Positions 12,201 through 23,284 of a stretch of DNA of 64,000 nt are shown here, one piece after another; position 1 is the stretch's first letter, and the number at the start of each line of letters is the position of its first letter. The position numbers were made by a program, and so were the translations under genes. The DNA is from Mytilus galloprovincialis (taxonomy: Eukaryota > Mollusca > Bivalvia > Mytilida > Mytilidae), in NCBI RefSeq assembly GCF_965363235.1, contig NC_134842.1, forward strand, positions 5,793,112 through 5,857,111. Direction: 5' to 3'. A model generated the notes under the pieces. It had not been told where the DNA came from. It did not search any database and was given only the letters and a program-made list of their open reading frames with translations.

Positions 12201-15197
12201 TCCTTCAACCCCCCAAGTTCGTCCCACCCGCAAGTTCGTCCACCATCATTGTTTTCATTTATCGCGCATGCGGAAGACCCGTGACGTCACTTACCAGCTG
12301 ATCAGCGTTCTATATATAGTAAAGAACAACGTGGAAAAGTGAAACCAAAACATGAGATTGAAACAGGTAAATAATCATAAAAATAAAAAAAATCTTTGTC
12401 AAAACCGCCATTTTTACTAATTCCCTTTTCTATCTTTCTTTAAATGGATTTTTTAATAGCAAAACACAGGGGAAATCCCTTCTAAACTGAGTTGCCGATT
12501 TGTTTACATTCCAGTGATCATGACTGATGACCTATAAAAGTATGTCAGGCCAAGCATACGTAAAAATCGTATCTTACAAATATGGAAATTTTAATGAATT
12601 TTTTGCACAGATTATGAAAAATTCGGGAAAAATGATGAATTATCGCTATAAAATGGCTTCTAATGCCGAATGTGATTTTTCCCACAGCATCACGGTTGCT
12701 AAAAAAGCTAAGGCTTTGTTATTTCCAGACCAATATTTACAATAGAGGGCTCAAAATCTAGCTGAGACTTTACACTTTACATACAAAGAAATAGATATAC
12801 ACACATACACAATGTTAAAACAAAAAATACAGCAATAAACAAAAGACATCTCATTACATTTCAGGCTAAACCTACCTTCCTCAGACATGATAAAAAGTAC
12901 AGGTTGTACAGTCCCACGGCTTTGACAAATGCATACATATCAGTAAAGAATAATGAAATGTCACAAAGAAAAGCAGCTCTTCAATTTAATGTCCCAAGGC
13001 AAACTCTACGTGATAGAATCACTGGCAAAATAAGTCCAGATTGTGTCACAACTGGAAGGGCACCTGTCTTTTCGCTTGAAGAGGAGGCACGCATTGTGGA
13101 ACATGTAAAGTCCATGGCTTCATATGGATATGGGTACACTAGACAAGAAGTTACAGATCTAGCTACTGATTTTGCCCACACAATCAAAATAAAACCAAGG
13201 AGTGAAGAATTTACCTTGAGATGGTTTGAGGGTTTCATAAAAAGATGGCCAGAACTTAGAGTGGTGAAACCTAGAAGTTTGGAGATTCTTCGTGCAAAAT
13301 GTGGTTCTGTTGCTAATGTTGAAAAATACTTTGCAAGCTTAACGGAAATCGTCCTAAAATACAATCTTCAAGATAAACCACATCTCATATTTAATGTTGA
13401 TGAGAAGGGTATAACACTGAATCACAAACCACCTAATGTTGTATCTGGAATTGAATGTACCACATCATCAGTAACATCTGGAAGGTCTAGTACTACCACC
13501 ATACTTGGATGTGGCAGTGCCTCAGGATTTACTGTTCCTCCGTATTTTGTTTTTGAAGGGAAAAGATTGAATAATGAATTGATGAAAGGTGCAACACCTG
13601 GTGCTGTTGGTGCAGTATCAGACTCAGGATGGTCCAATACCAACATATTCAGACAATATTTAACAGATCATTTTCTTAAATACATCCCTGGTAGAAACAA
13701 TGACAACGTACTTCTTCTCCTCGACGGACATAAAGCACAGGAACATCACATCATCATTCACGTCTTACCAGCTCATACCTCACATATTTTACAACCTTTG
13801 GATGTTGGATGTTATGGGCCGTTGCAGCGTATTTACGATAATGAATGTCACAAAACCATACGTAAAAACTCCTCAGTAATAACCAAATATAATATATGTG
13901 AACTAGCCTGCAAAGCATACCAGAAAGCACTGTGCCCAGAAAACCTTCAGTCGGCATTTAGAAAGACTGGAATATACCCCTTGGATAAGACTGTCATCAA
14001 CCAAGATCAACTGAAACCATCAGAGGTATTTACAAGAAATGAGGAATGTAAAGAAACTACAGAAACTACAGATGAACCAAAAACAGATGAGATCCAAATG
14101 CAAGAAGTCGAATTAGTGGAAGTTGATATGAATAGAGAAGTAACAGAAGCTGTTGAAAGTGCTGTGACTGTGACTGATGTTGTTGAAGATATGCAAGACC
14201 ATGATACTGATGTACCACACTTCTTTGCGGAACGAATAAACAAACTAAAAAAAATGAAGTCCGAAAATGACAAGAAAGAAAGAAAAACACTTGGAAAGAT
14301 TGTCTCTGGTATGCCAATAACTGAAAGTGAGGTAGCAGAAAAGGTTAAACAGCACGTTGAAAACCAAGGAAAAAATAAACCAAGCAACCAGAGTTGTAAG
14401 AAAACTGGAAAACAAAATAAAAAGAATACGTCCACTTCTGCTTCATCACTTACATCAGGACCTAGCCACACTAAACCTGGACCTAGCAACATAACTAATA
14501 AACCAGGACCTAGTCACAAGTCTCCAAAACCAGGACCTAGTCGCATATACACGTACATTGATGATTCCATGGACTTCAGCGATACAGACGATGAAGACAT
14601 TCCAGAAGTCGAATTATGCTGTGTGTGTAAACAGTTTACCCCAAAACAAATTAGACTTGGGGTTGGTGTTGAACTTACCAAATGGGTGCAGTGTGACAAT
14701 TATAGGTGCAAGCACTGGACACATCTGAAATATTGTACAGAATTGAGGGCTGTGAGGAGAAATACCAAGTTTTACTGCATGCATTGCAAGGACATGGAAT
14801 AGACAATTTTGCCAAATTTTCTTGTTATAATTACTTGTTGAAAATTTTATTGTTAATTATTTAATTTTTGTTGATTTCTTTCAATACTTACCCTTTTAAA
14901 TTAACTTTGAACAAAAAATGCGAAAATGCAATGTGTTTGGCCTAACCTGTGTGACGTAACAAGGTTGTACATCCGGTGGACGAACTTGAGGGGCGAAAGT
15001 AGAACAGGCATTGATTTCAAGTAAGTGTTCACTTTTGCATTTCCGTTATACTACGGTCTTCTGTTGATTCTTTTTCATGCCACAGATTAGAATTTTATTG
15101 AATCTTTATTACTGCAAATTATCGGGAATATACGGGAAACGTATCTGAAAATGCACCGCGATATTCGTTAGGTGGACGAACTTTGGGGAGTGGAGGA
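12201..15197 (+). mobile_element. Pogo/Tigger DNA transposon, near-complete
   Basis: The ends are imperfect inverted repeats. The left end starts TCCTTCAACCCCCCAAGTTC; the right end, read inward, starts TCCTCCACTCCCCAAAGTTC, about 20 of 24 matching. TA flanks both ends (12199-12200 and 15198-15199), as in the Tc1/mariner/pogo superfamily. An inner 14-bp site CAAGTTCGTCCACC (12231) is matched exactly in inverse at 14975-14988, so each end carries two likely transposase-binding sites. The uninterrupted target survives in copy 2 of the segmental duplication near 21582-21612 (acaattaa...tcggcattt), proving insertion after duplication. One transposase gene is inside. Confidence 0.92.
12865..14802 (+). 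CDS. Pogo/Tigger transposase with C-terminal zinc finger
   Basis: The frame runs open from a splice-acceptor-like tttcag at 12859-12864 to TAG. No in-frame ATG precedes the conserved domain, so I infer an upstream exon and start this part at 12865. Numbering residues from the TTG at 12904: a Psq-type helix-turn-helix at 7-44 (ending PRQTLRDRITGK), a CENP-B-like second helix-turn-helix at about 56-138, and a DDE catalytic domain with D166 (FNVDEKG), D274 (LLLDGH) and D300 (LQPLDVG). After a K/E/S-rich linker with four PGPS repeats there is a PHD-like finger at 572-630 with CCVC, WVQCD, HWTH and YCMHC. The gap between the second and third aspartates is 25 residues, shorter than I expect for pogo enzymes, and the usual helix after DGH seems missing, so a small in-frame deletion may have killed catalysis. 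Confidence 0.9.
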   Translation, partial: AKPTFLRHDKKYRLYSPTALTNAYISVKNNEMSQRKAALQFNVPRQTLRDRITGKISPDCVTTGRAPVFSLEEEARIVEHVKSMASYGYGYTRQEVTDLATDFAHTIKIKPRSEEFTLRWFEGFIKRWPELRVVKPRSLEILRAKCGSVANVEKYFASLTEIVLKYNLQDKPHLIFNVDEKGITLNHKPPNVVSGIECTTSSVTSGRSSTTTILGCGSASGFTVPPYFVFEGKRLNNELMKGATPGAVGAVSDSGWSNTNIFRQYLTDHFLKYIPGRNNDNVLLLLDGHKAQEHHIIIHVLPAHTSHILQPLDVGCYGPLQRIYDNECHKTIRKNSSVITKYNICELACKAYQKALCPENLQSAFRKTGIYPLDKTVINQDQLKPSEVFTRNEECKETTETTDEPKTDEIQMQEVELVEVDMNREVTEAVESAVTVTDVVEDMQDHDTDVPHFFAERINKLKKMKSENDKKERKTLGKIVSGMPITESEVAEKVKQHVENQGKNKPSNQSCKKTGKQNKKNTSTSASSLTSGPSHTKPGPSNITNKPGPSHKSPKPGPSRIYTYIDDSMDFSDTDDEDIPEVELCCVCKQFTPKQIRLGVGVELTKWVQCDNYRCKHWTHLKYCTELRAVRRNTKFYCMHCKDME

Positions 15198-15620
15198 TAT
15201 TTTCTCGGCATTTATTTTTATAGTTTTGACATAAAAAAGAATTTAAGTATTCTCTGAAAATTCTGCCTTTCAACAAGTTCTTGGCGGGTTCTGCCAACTA
15301 AACCGAACTCCAGTTTCTAAGCATTCTACGGCGTAAAGCTTATATCAATAGGACTCTAACTTTCATTTTTTTTCTACGTAATTTGCCAATAAACACATGT
15401 ATAACTAATTCTGGCTATTCCTAGTACAACCTGTCGCGTTTAAAAACTCTAAGCAATAAACGTAGCTTTGTGTTTTTACTTTAAAGAGAATAAATAATGT
15501 TTTATCTTTTGTAAGTAAGAAAATATATTTGTTTATTATCTTTAGAAACTTAGTTACGACAATGTATGTAAATGTATTGGATACTGTATGACTATCCGAA
15601 GACCAATTTGTCTTATTAAT

Positions 15621-15677
15621 TTCACTTTTACTTTCGCTTTTATAATGATTGTGTTTATTTGTCATGATCATATAAAA
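15621..15677 (+). promoter_or_regulatory. ISRE-like motif followed by TATAAAA
   Basis: The - strand of 15621-15641 reads AAAAGCGAAAGTAAAAGTGA. TATAAAA follows at 15671-15677 on the + strand. The arrangement resembles an inducible promoter firing toward the gene at 18537, whose 5' untranslated region has a conserved splice acceptor. The equivalent in copy 2 (23514-23580) has lost both motifs. This is inference only. Confidence 0.3.
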
Positions 15678-16286
15678 TGCAAATAAAGACATTTGTGTTA
15701 ACTTAGATTAGCATGTCTAAGTTCAAAAAATTGATAATAGTCTTTTAAAACTTATTAAATGGGTCAGAAATCTTTTAAAGTTTTACAACTGAACCTTTGC
15801 TTGTTGTGTTATTGTGTAGGTTTTCAACAAATTTTCTTTACATGTTGTTTACAAACAGAACACGTGGAATACTTCCTGAATGAGTTTTATTCCTTTGAAA
15901 AGGAAAACAGCGGCTGGTTTATTTCTGTTTATATTTTTTGTATCATAAATGAGAATATATATTCGTTGCTTGACTCATGGAGAGATGGACCCATCTTTCT
16001 TTATTTTTCTATCAGTGTTAGAGTTTTTTTTTTTTATCAATTTACATTAACATTTAAACGTATTCCTTTAATTAATTTCACTTGGTCTTATCGACACGAC
16101 TTTAAAAAAAATAATTGCTTAATGTTGGCATCCATAGTTGTAAGCTGTGTTAACAATATAATTCTATAGAAATCAGTTTATAACTATGCAAACATAATAT
16201 AGATGAAATCAATTGCATACCTAACGGTACATAATAAAAAACAAGAAATGTTTTGCATCATTATCCAATGCTAAAATATTGCAATG

Positions 16287-17468
16287 GTTTCCATTTTATC
16301 TCACTGGCGTCCGTCGTCTGTCATCCATCGTCCGTCATAGTCTGCCGACCGTCGTAGTCCGTCATCGTCGTCCGTTAACTTCTACAAAAATCTTTCATCA
16401 CTAGGGTATTTCATTTAAAAAAGTGTCCGATGAAACGGCCCGCTAACTAAGATTGCCGTTATGGCTAAAAATAGAACAGTTAAGTAAAATGTAGATGTTG
16501 GCGTATTTTTCTGAAACCAAAGCATTTGCAGCAAATCTGATATGGGGCTAGAATTGTTCATTAGGTCAAGCTCTATCTGCCCTTAAATTCTCCGACAAAT
16601 CAAACAACCTGTTGTTGGGTTGCTGCCCCCTAATTAGTAATTTCAAGGAAGAATTGCAGTTTTAATATCTTGAATATTATTATAGATAGAGATAAACTGT
16701 AAGCAGCAATTATGTTCAGTGAAGGCAGATCTACAAATAAGTCAACATGAACAATTGACAATTGATCCCTTTAGGAGTAATTGCTCTTTATAGTCAATTT
16801 TTAACAATGTTTTTGTAAATTTTTGTTAACTTTTACAAAAATCTTTTAATTTGAAACCACATGTCCAAATTTAACAATCATTATTAGGGTATCTTTTTAA
16901 AAATTTGTCCGATGACTCTCTCTGCAAAACAACATGGCCGCCATGCCTAAAAAAATAATATAGGTTTTTTGCTTATGTCTTTGAAACTAAAGCATTTAAA
17001 GAAATTTTTTTAAAGCGAAATTGTTCAGCAGGTTACCATCTAACAGCAATAATGTTCAGCAAAGTAAGATCTACAAATAAGTCAAAACTTTCAAATGACC
17101 CTTTAAGGAGTTATTGTCCTATAAAGTCAATTTTTAAGAATTTGTCGTAAATGTTTGTAATCTTTTACAAAATGTTCTCCACTGAAACTACTGAGACAAA
17201 GGCCACAATCATCATTATGGTATCAAGTTTAAAAAAAAATCTGTCTGGTGACTCTGCCTGCAAACCATGGCTGAGATTACTGAAAATAGAACATAGGGGT
17301 AAAAGGCAGTTTTTGGCTGAGATGGCTAAATATAAAACATATGGGTAAAAGGCAGTTTTTTGGCTTATATCTCTGAAGCTAAAGCAATAGTTTAATGTTT
17401 GCATTATTCAATGCAGCAATTGTCAACAAAACTATCAGGTGAGCGACACAGGCTCCTTGGAGCCTCTA
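16287..17468 (+). mobile_element. Internally repetitive inserted element
   Basis: Copy 2 of the segmental duplication joins the flanks without this stretch (24465-24490). It opens with a gtccgtcgtctgtcatccatcg-type stretch and ends gcgacacaggctccttggag. Inside, a block made of cttttacaaaaatct, ccgatga, a ccatggct-type motif and aaaatagaacat occurs three times, near 16378, 16830 and 17158. There is no coding domain and no clear inverted ends. Superfamily unknown. Confidence 0.7.
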
Positions 17469-17774
17469 GTTTGTATCCAAAATATGCTAGAATGGTGAAA
17501 GAGTTTACTCCACCCCAAGCAATATTATTTGTAAACTTATTTTATACTCTTTAACATGTAGGACAGGAATAACATCTTTTGATATTGCTCCTCTTCTACA
17601 ATGTAAAACTTCATCCATTCGTCTTGTTGTCTTATTAGAAAGATGTTCTCTTGAGAATCTGCTGATATGAATTGTTTGTAGGTCCTAAAATGGCCATCAT
17701 GAATACTAGAAATAACTTATTTGAATTCTTTTATATAAATCAAGGCATCAGTATTGTAACGCTGTTTGAAATTA

Positions 17775-17963
17775 ATAAATCAATTGAGAAAAAAACAAAT
17801 CCGGGCTACAAACTAAAACTGAGGGAAACACATCAAATATGAAAGGAGAACAATGACACAACCGATACACTAAAATGCAACACACAGAGAAACGAACCAT
17901 AATATAGCAATGATCATTTCCTGACTTGGTACAGGACATTTTAAGAAAAAATGGTGGGTTGAA
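17775..17963 (+). repeat. Dispersed repeat, family E
   Basis: It runs from tcaattgagaaaaaaac through cctgacttggtacaggac to tggtgggttgaac. It shares its end with 10846-10890 and its middle with 51270-51295. It separates two blocks that are continuous in a third local copy (about 26230-26290). Confidence 0.65.
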
Positions 17964-18408
17964 CAAGTCTTCTTATAAAACAATAAAAGTGGTCATTAAG
18001 GATTTAAATTTCACTAGTCATAGTCATAATTACACAATCAAATGCAAATAATAAATAAAATTATTACTAAATTTCAATTAAATGTACATGTAAAATAAAT
18101 ATCATAATTCTTGAAAATAATCATAGTATTATAGTGCGGATGGCGTTCAATTCCATACATAAAGAATCTTCGCAAATTTACCTTTTGACAAAATAATTAG
18201 GAAATGCCGTTATCGCGCAGCATACAAAAAACTACAAAACTATTTAAATGTTCACTAAAGACATTAAAAAGTTATTACATTGTGCTTGGATTAACAGATA
18301 AACCAATTTTAGATTAAAACGTGTAACTTTAATGGAAGTTATCGTGATTCAATAATAAAAAAATCAAAAAGGAAAACTTTACAAAATTTCCGGAAATCAT
18401 TCCAGCAT

Positions 18409-18470
18409 ATATATAAACACTGAATTCATGAACACCTTTACATATCAGATTTTCTTTTACAGATTCTTTC
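18409..18470 (+). promoter_or_regulatory. TATA-like box and conserved 5'-UTR splice acceptor
   Basis: TATATATAAAC lies about 120 bp before the ATG. A tttcttttacag acceptor (AG at 18461-18462) follows. The second gene copy keeps the acceptor (tttttacag, AG at 29668-29669) but not the TATA, so a spliced 5' leader is the better supported reading. Confidence 0.45.
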
Positions 18471-18536
18471 ACAATACAACTAGCTGAACACATATAAAAA
18501 ATACAATCCGAGTTAAAATACTATTAAAACTACAAT

Positions 18537-19523
18537 ATGGAGCTGAGACCATCAGAAATATTTTACTCACAAGATTCCATTATGAACAGATTTGGTGATT
18601 ACACAAACCATAGAAATACATATTTAGGAGAAACTTTAGACCAATTATTGCAAGGCTATTGCAATGTGTATAGCATACCTACTATTACTGTGGTGAAAAA
18701 GTATGGGAAATGGTTTACATCGGACAATCGACGATTATGGGTGTTTCGAAAGGCAGAAGAGATTGGCTTCCTTGAAACAATAGACGTAACCGTATCATCA
18801 TACTTAAATGGAAACAAATTCACAACGGAAAACGGTGGAACGTCTATTCGTGTCAGGGGTGGAACACCTGGCGGCAGTTTATGGAGATCGTGGAAACCAA
18901 AACGACCAAATTCAAGCTTTCAACGATCTATGCCAACTAGCTATAATTTGAACACAAGTAACGCTTTGTATTTGCAAAGAAATACAAATCCGTCTTATCC
19001 TGTCAGTAACCCAACTACGAATCATTACAACCAACCCCCGTCTTTAAGTAACAGATCTAGCATGTCAAGTGTCTTCTCAGATCGAAGTGAACAAAGAAAA
19101 ACAAATCCTATAACAAGTCAAACTGTTGACAAGAGCTATATGGGTCAATTTCAATCAAATTATGGTCATATACCTTCATATCAGCCACCGAGTCCACCAA
19201 CAGTCCCAAGTCCTACTCACACTAAAACAAATAGAGTTTCGAGTCCGACAATAATCAATCGTAGCAACCACTTCGATAGCTATAGAAATGACTCGTCGAA
19301 TGTCGATAACAGACAATATTCCACCAATTCCACAAATACACACACGTTAGAAACCAATAGCCCGTATCCGTCATATGGAAGTGGTTCAAGTTACGAAAAA
19401 AGGTCGACGGGTCGTGTTCCTTCAAGGTCGTCTATTAGACACGAGACTCGACATGATCTGAATGCCAAACAATCATTCAAAGCTGAACGGGACATTAATA
19501 AAGGTTGTTGTACAATCTTATAA
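18537..19523 (+). CDS. ParB/Srx-like domain protein with CAAX box, copy 1
   Basis: A complete 328-codon single-exon frame. The N-terminal 120 residues look folded. They contain RPSEIFYSQDSI (4-15), a SIPTITVVKKYGKW strand region (46-59) and DNRRLWVFRKAEE (63-75). This resembles the ParB/sulfiredoxin-like fold, in which a DNRRL or GCHR motif sits at the nucleotide site. A basic R/G/W patch follows (105-123). Residues 125-315 are S/T/N/Y/P-rich and probably disordered. The protein ends KGCCTIL: C325-T-I-L is a CAAX box whose final Leu favours geranylgeranylation, and C324 could be palmitoylated, so a membrane location is predicted. It shares about 81% identity over the first 120 residues, by eye, with the copy at 29747. 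The start is fixed by the shared ATG context. Biochemical function is unknown. Confidence 0.85.
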   Translation: MELRPSEIFYSQDSIMNRFGDYTNHRNTYLGETLDQLLQGYCNVYSIPTITVVKKYGKWFTSDNRRLWVFRKAEEIGFLETIDVTVSSYLNGNKFTTENGGTSIRVRGGTPGGSLWRSWKPKRPNSSFQRSMPTSYNLNTSNALYLQRNTNPSYPVSNPTTNHYNQPPSLSNRSSMSSVFSDRSEQRKTNPITSQTVDKSYMGQFQSNYGHIPSYQPPSPPTVPSPTHTKTNRVSSPTIINRSNHFDSYRNDSSNVDNRQYSTNSTNTHTLETNSPYPSYGSGSSYEKRSTGRVPSRSSIRHETRHDLNAKQSFKAERDINKGCCTIL

Positions 19524-19870
19524 CAATTGCTAAAACTTGTTTACTTCCGTAGATACTTATCCTGACATGATTTAAAATAGGAATCATACTGGAGAGAATT
19601 TCAGTGAAAAAAAAAAACGATTGATTTTTAATACAATTAAAAAAAAATTTGCATTTCGATATTGTTACTTTTATAATTTGTATACTTGATATCTTTAGAC
19701 TAGTAAAGTTCGATGGTGCAAATTATATTGAGCATTGGAAATTCTGCATCTTAATTAAAAATGGTGCAACATTTAATTATCTGATTGCATATATTTACAA
19801 AATATATACTTTATACAAATTAGAAGTAAGTAACAATGCAAATTATTCATATATAAATTCAAAATATTAA

Positions 19871-21002
19871 GAAGTTGCTTTTTATGATGTATAAAAATCC
19901 TGCATTCATCAGAATAACAAGAATAGTTGGGTTTAAATCTATGGACATGAATTAAAAAGGAATGCATTATGGATTTATCATTGTTGAAGACCATACGGTA
20001 ATGCCTAATATTGCTTGTATTGACTTTATTAAAACTCTGTTTTATAGTTGTTGTTGAAAAAGGCGAGAATTTCATACTTTATTCTTACTTAATTTTAGTT
20101 TAAAAGAAGTTACCAGTATATATTATGTTTACATTATTCAAGCAACTACCATTGTTTTTTTTTAAAAACCATGGGCATTAACAATGATTGATAATTGTCT
20201 GTTTCTATGTATGCTACGTTAGTTTTTTTTATTGCATTTCAATGGGTCCGTTGTTAAGAGGATTGCTCATGGGTGTTTGTTTGTGAAACGGGAAAATACT
20301 TGACGTCGTAACTTTCGCGGCATTCTCAACAACACTAAGATATAGCATTGACATTTTTATTCTGAATTATTTTATTGACTGAAACATTTTTTTGTGAAAT
20401 GTGTAATGAATCAGGACATCATGTCTGTAAAATTAGTTCAGTTAAGCCTTTTTCAAATTACTTTAATACTTTGTTCTTATATTGTACTGTGACACAAATA
20501 TACGTCATATTTTATACATTAATCGATTGTTCTATGTTGTTCTAGTCATGTTTTTATTTAGATGCAGTGTGAGTTTTACACATTGTTTACGACCGTATGG
20601 TAGTTGTTCATTTCTATGTAATTAGGTCTTTTGAGGAGAGTGAAAACTGTGCATCAGGGATTACATGTTATTCCTAAATAATATTGTAGTGATTACATGT
20701 AATTGCTAATTTCACCTATTTAATGTAACATATATACACCACTGCTAAAATATCGAAAATAATACCTTTTGCATAAATATAAAAGAGTCCATCTTCAAAC
20801 ATCCCGAATGTTTCAACGGCAATTGTCAAAGTGCTTAGACAATTCCAATGCACCGTTGCGATTTTAATATGATGTAATGGTATAGAAAAACCTTGCAGCT
20901 GAGTAACTATTGAGAAAAATGGCTGTAAAGATTTTACCTATATCTGCCGTCGCCATATTGGGATAGTCGTAATTCCAGTTACGGTAATCACTTTTATACC
21001 AG
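19871..21002. other. No gene seen
   Basis: AT-rich spacer between the two segmental copies. I found no exon, no inverted repeat and no recognised repeat family. Confidence 0.5.
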
Positions 21003-21041
21003 TGTGTGTGGATACTGTACACTGTGTCCTTTTAATTTCAA

Positions 21042-21063
21042 TTTCACTTTTACTTTCGCTTTC
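21042..21063 (-). promoter_or_regulatory. ISRE-like motif, copy 2
   Basis: The - strand begins GAAAGCGAAAGTAAAAGTGA and continues AA, the fullest version in the window. It is kept in both segmental copies although nearby bases have diverged. Confidence 0.45.
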
Positions 21064-21796
21064 TAGTGAATTCTATTTGTAAAGAAATGAACATAAATTT
21101 CAAGTTATCGGTTAACCAATAGTTTAAGACGACATATTTTATTGTGATTCTCAGTTATTTGATAGGTATACAGAACAACCTTTGTGAATTACTTAACGCA
21201 AATGTAAAAAGTATAAATTCCTACCAATTAATTTATACCGTGTAACAGTTAACGCAATTTGACCGTTCTTATAAAACAATTTCACTGATCAACATCATTC
21301 TATAAGTATACTGTTAGTCATTGAATGTGCTAACTATAAAAGTTATTAGATGTGTTAGCTATGGCAGTCGTCGAGGTATTAAATATGGCACAACAAATGT
21401 ATGCATAGTCGTAGATGGTGTTACATACATGTATTGGTAAAATATTTTTATAGTATTTGTAAGGTAGAAAAAAAGGATATAATATTCAAATATGTATAAA
21501 CATCCAATTCCTTTAAAATATTTAAATCATTTTACAAAAAATACCAATTAAACCAAGTAGACAAAACGACACATAAATGTGACAATTAAACATAATTATA
21601 TCGGCATTTCTTTGTACAGCTGTGACATACATAAAAAGTATTTAATTATTCTCTGAAAATACTGCCTTGGAACAAAGTTCTTGGTGGGTTCTGTTAACTA
21701 AACCGAACTCCAGTTTCTAAGCGATCTACGTTGTAAAGCTTATATTATTTAACTTTCATTTTCTTTCTACATAATTTTCCAAAAACACATGTATAA

Positions 21797-22101
21797 AAAA
21801 AAAGAGGGACGAAAGATACCAAAGGGACAGTCAAACTAATAAATCTAAAACAAACTGACAACGCCATGGCTAAAAATGAAAAAGGACAAACAGAAAAACA
21901 ATAGTACACATGACACAACATAGAAAACTAAAGAATAAACAACACGAACCCAACCAAAAACTAGGGGTGATCTCAGGTGCTCCGGAAGGGTAAGCAGATC
22001 CTGCTCCACATGTGGCACCCGTCGTGTTGCTTATGTGATTACAAATCCGGTAAATAGTCTAATTCGGTAGGTCACATTCATGAAAGGGAAGGGGATTATA
22101 G
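21797..22101 (-). repeat. 3' tail of Penelope-type element, family B
   Basis: It includes gagggacgaaagataccaaa, a ccatggctaaaaa block, ggggtgatctcaggtgctcc and ccacatgtggcacccgtcgt. It joins directly to the end of the reverse transcriptase frame at 22102, so this common repeat is the element's 3' region. Other copies lie at 33259-33440, 40370-40610, 44901-45175 and 45850-46030. Confidence 0.8.
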
Positions 22102-22850
22102 TTACGACGTAAGGAACATATCCGATATCATTTGTGAAACGGTTATTCCATAACGGTCAACCAACTCGTGATGGCGTCCGTAAAGTTTACGAAGGGATGA
22201 TTTCAACTTCACCATTTGGAACTCTTGGTATAATAGCTTCCTTGTGAGCAGTAACCCTCTATCAAGAAAATCATGATAGGAAATGCAATCAAGGGAATAT
22301 CGTATCAATTGGGAGATATATACCCCGTATGCAGGTGCTGCTGGAATGTTGCTACTTAGAAAGGGAAAGTTCACAATTGAAAAGCTGAAATCATCTCTTT
22401 TGTCGTAAAGTTTTGTTTTCAACCGACCCTCATTGTCAATTTCTAGATGTAAGTCAAGATATGAAGCCGACTTAACTGTATCTGTAGTATCCTTTATCTC
22501 CAAATCGATGGGATAGATGCGTTCCACATAGTCAGCAAATTTTGAATTGTTTAGTGAAAGAACGTCATCTATATAGCGGAAAGAAGAGTTAAAGGATATT
22601 GCTAACTTCTTATCTTTCTTCCTAAGAAGTTCCTGCATGAAGTCAGCCTCATAATAATAAAGAAACAAGTCGGCAAGTAGAGTGGAACAGTTTGTTCCCA
22701 TTGGGATGCCGACAGTCTGTTGAAAAACACGTCCTCCGAACGTTACAAATATGTTGTCAATCAAGAAATCAAGCATCTTGATAAAATCGGTTTCAGAGAA
22801 TTTTTTGTTTGAATCAGAGTGATTCTTTACAAAGTATGATATTGGTCGAA
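22102..22850 (-). pseudogene. Reverse transcriptase fragment, probably Penelope-like
   Basis: The frame is open from about 22850 to the stop at 22102. Motifs in order: DFLIDNIFVTFGG, then VGIPMGTNCSTLLADLFLY (RT motif B), then FRYIDDVLSLNN (the YxDD catalytic motif), then SASYLDLHLEI and KLYDKRDDF. GIPMG with an alanine-type continuation fits Penelope-like elements better than LINEs, but I cannot exclude another RT class. It is truncated at the 5' side, where it meets an unrelated repeat at about 22850, so motif A and any endonuclease are missing. The remaining frame has no stop, so the insertion is fairly young. It is absent from copy 1 of the segmental duplication. Confidence 0.8.
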
Positions 22851-23284
22851 GCCACTGCTGGTGGACGTTTCGTCCCCGAGGGTATTACCAGTCCCGTAGT
22901 CAGCACTTCGGTGTTGACATGGTCATTTTTATAAATTACCTGTTTACAAAACTTTGATTTTTTCGAAAAACTAATGATTTTCTTATCCAAGGAGTAGTTT
23001 ACCTTAGCCGTTTTTGGCATATCAAATTATAATTCCTGATACCTTTGATAACTATGTGCATGTTGTTTACAAACAGAACGTGGAATACTTCCTGAATTAT
23101 TTTATTTCTTTGATAGTGAAAAAGGCGGCTGGTTTATTTCTGTTTATATATTTGTATCATAAATGATAATATATACTAATTGCTCTACTCATGTAGAAAT
23201 GGACCCATTTTTCTTTATTCTTATTTCAGTGTTAGAGATTTTGATCAATGTGCATTAGAATTTCAACGTATTCTACTTGATTAA
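22846..23284. repeat. Local direct duplication, first unit
   Basis: It begins gaagccactgctggtggacg, continues accagtcccgtagtcagcac and ends in attctacttgattaat. It repeats with few changes at 23920-24358. The second half (from atgttgtttacaaacagaac) also matches 15850-16090 of copy 1, which shows the second unit is in the ancestral place and this one is the extra copy. Confidence 0.8.

Larger units (their letters stand above)
11462..19870 (+). repeat. Segmental duplication, copy 1
   Basis: The sequence from ggatactg...ctttcgctttc (11475 on) to past the gene at 18537 reappears in the same order and orientation from 21003 to 31100. Matching blocks are 11475-12035 with 21013-21563, 15205-15790 with 21607-21796 plus 23285-23690, 15840-16140 with 24130-24380, 17470-17760 with 24480-24720, and 18425-19870 with 29625-31090. 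Differences are mainly private insertions: a family D repeat, a pogo transposon and the repeats at 16287-17468 and 17775-17963 in this copy. Confidence 0.85.

Noticed and set aside
13422-14492. Minus-strand frames opposite the transposase
   Set aside because: They are antisense shadows of the pogo transposase; the + strand has the recognisable domains.
15759-16169. 136-codon + strand frame
   Set aside because: Rich in F, C and L with no domain. The matching sequence in copy 2 (23640-24380) is broken by stops and an insertion, so the frame is not conserved.
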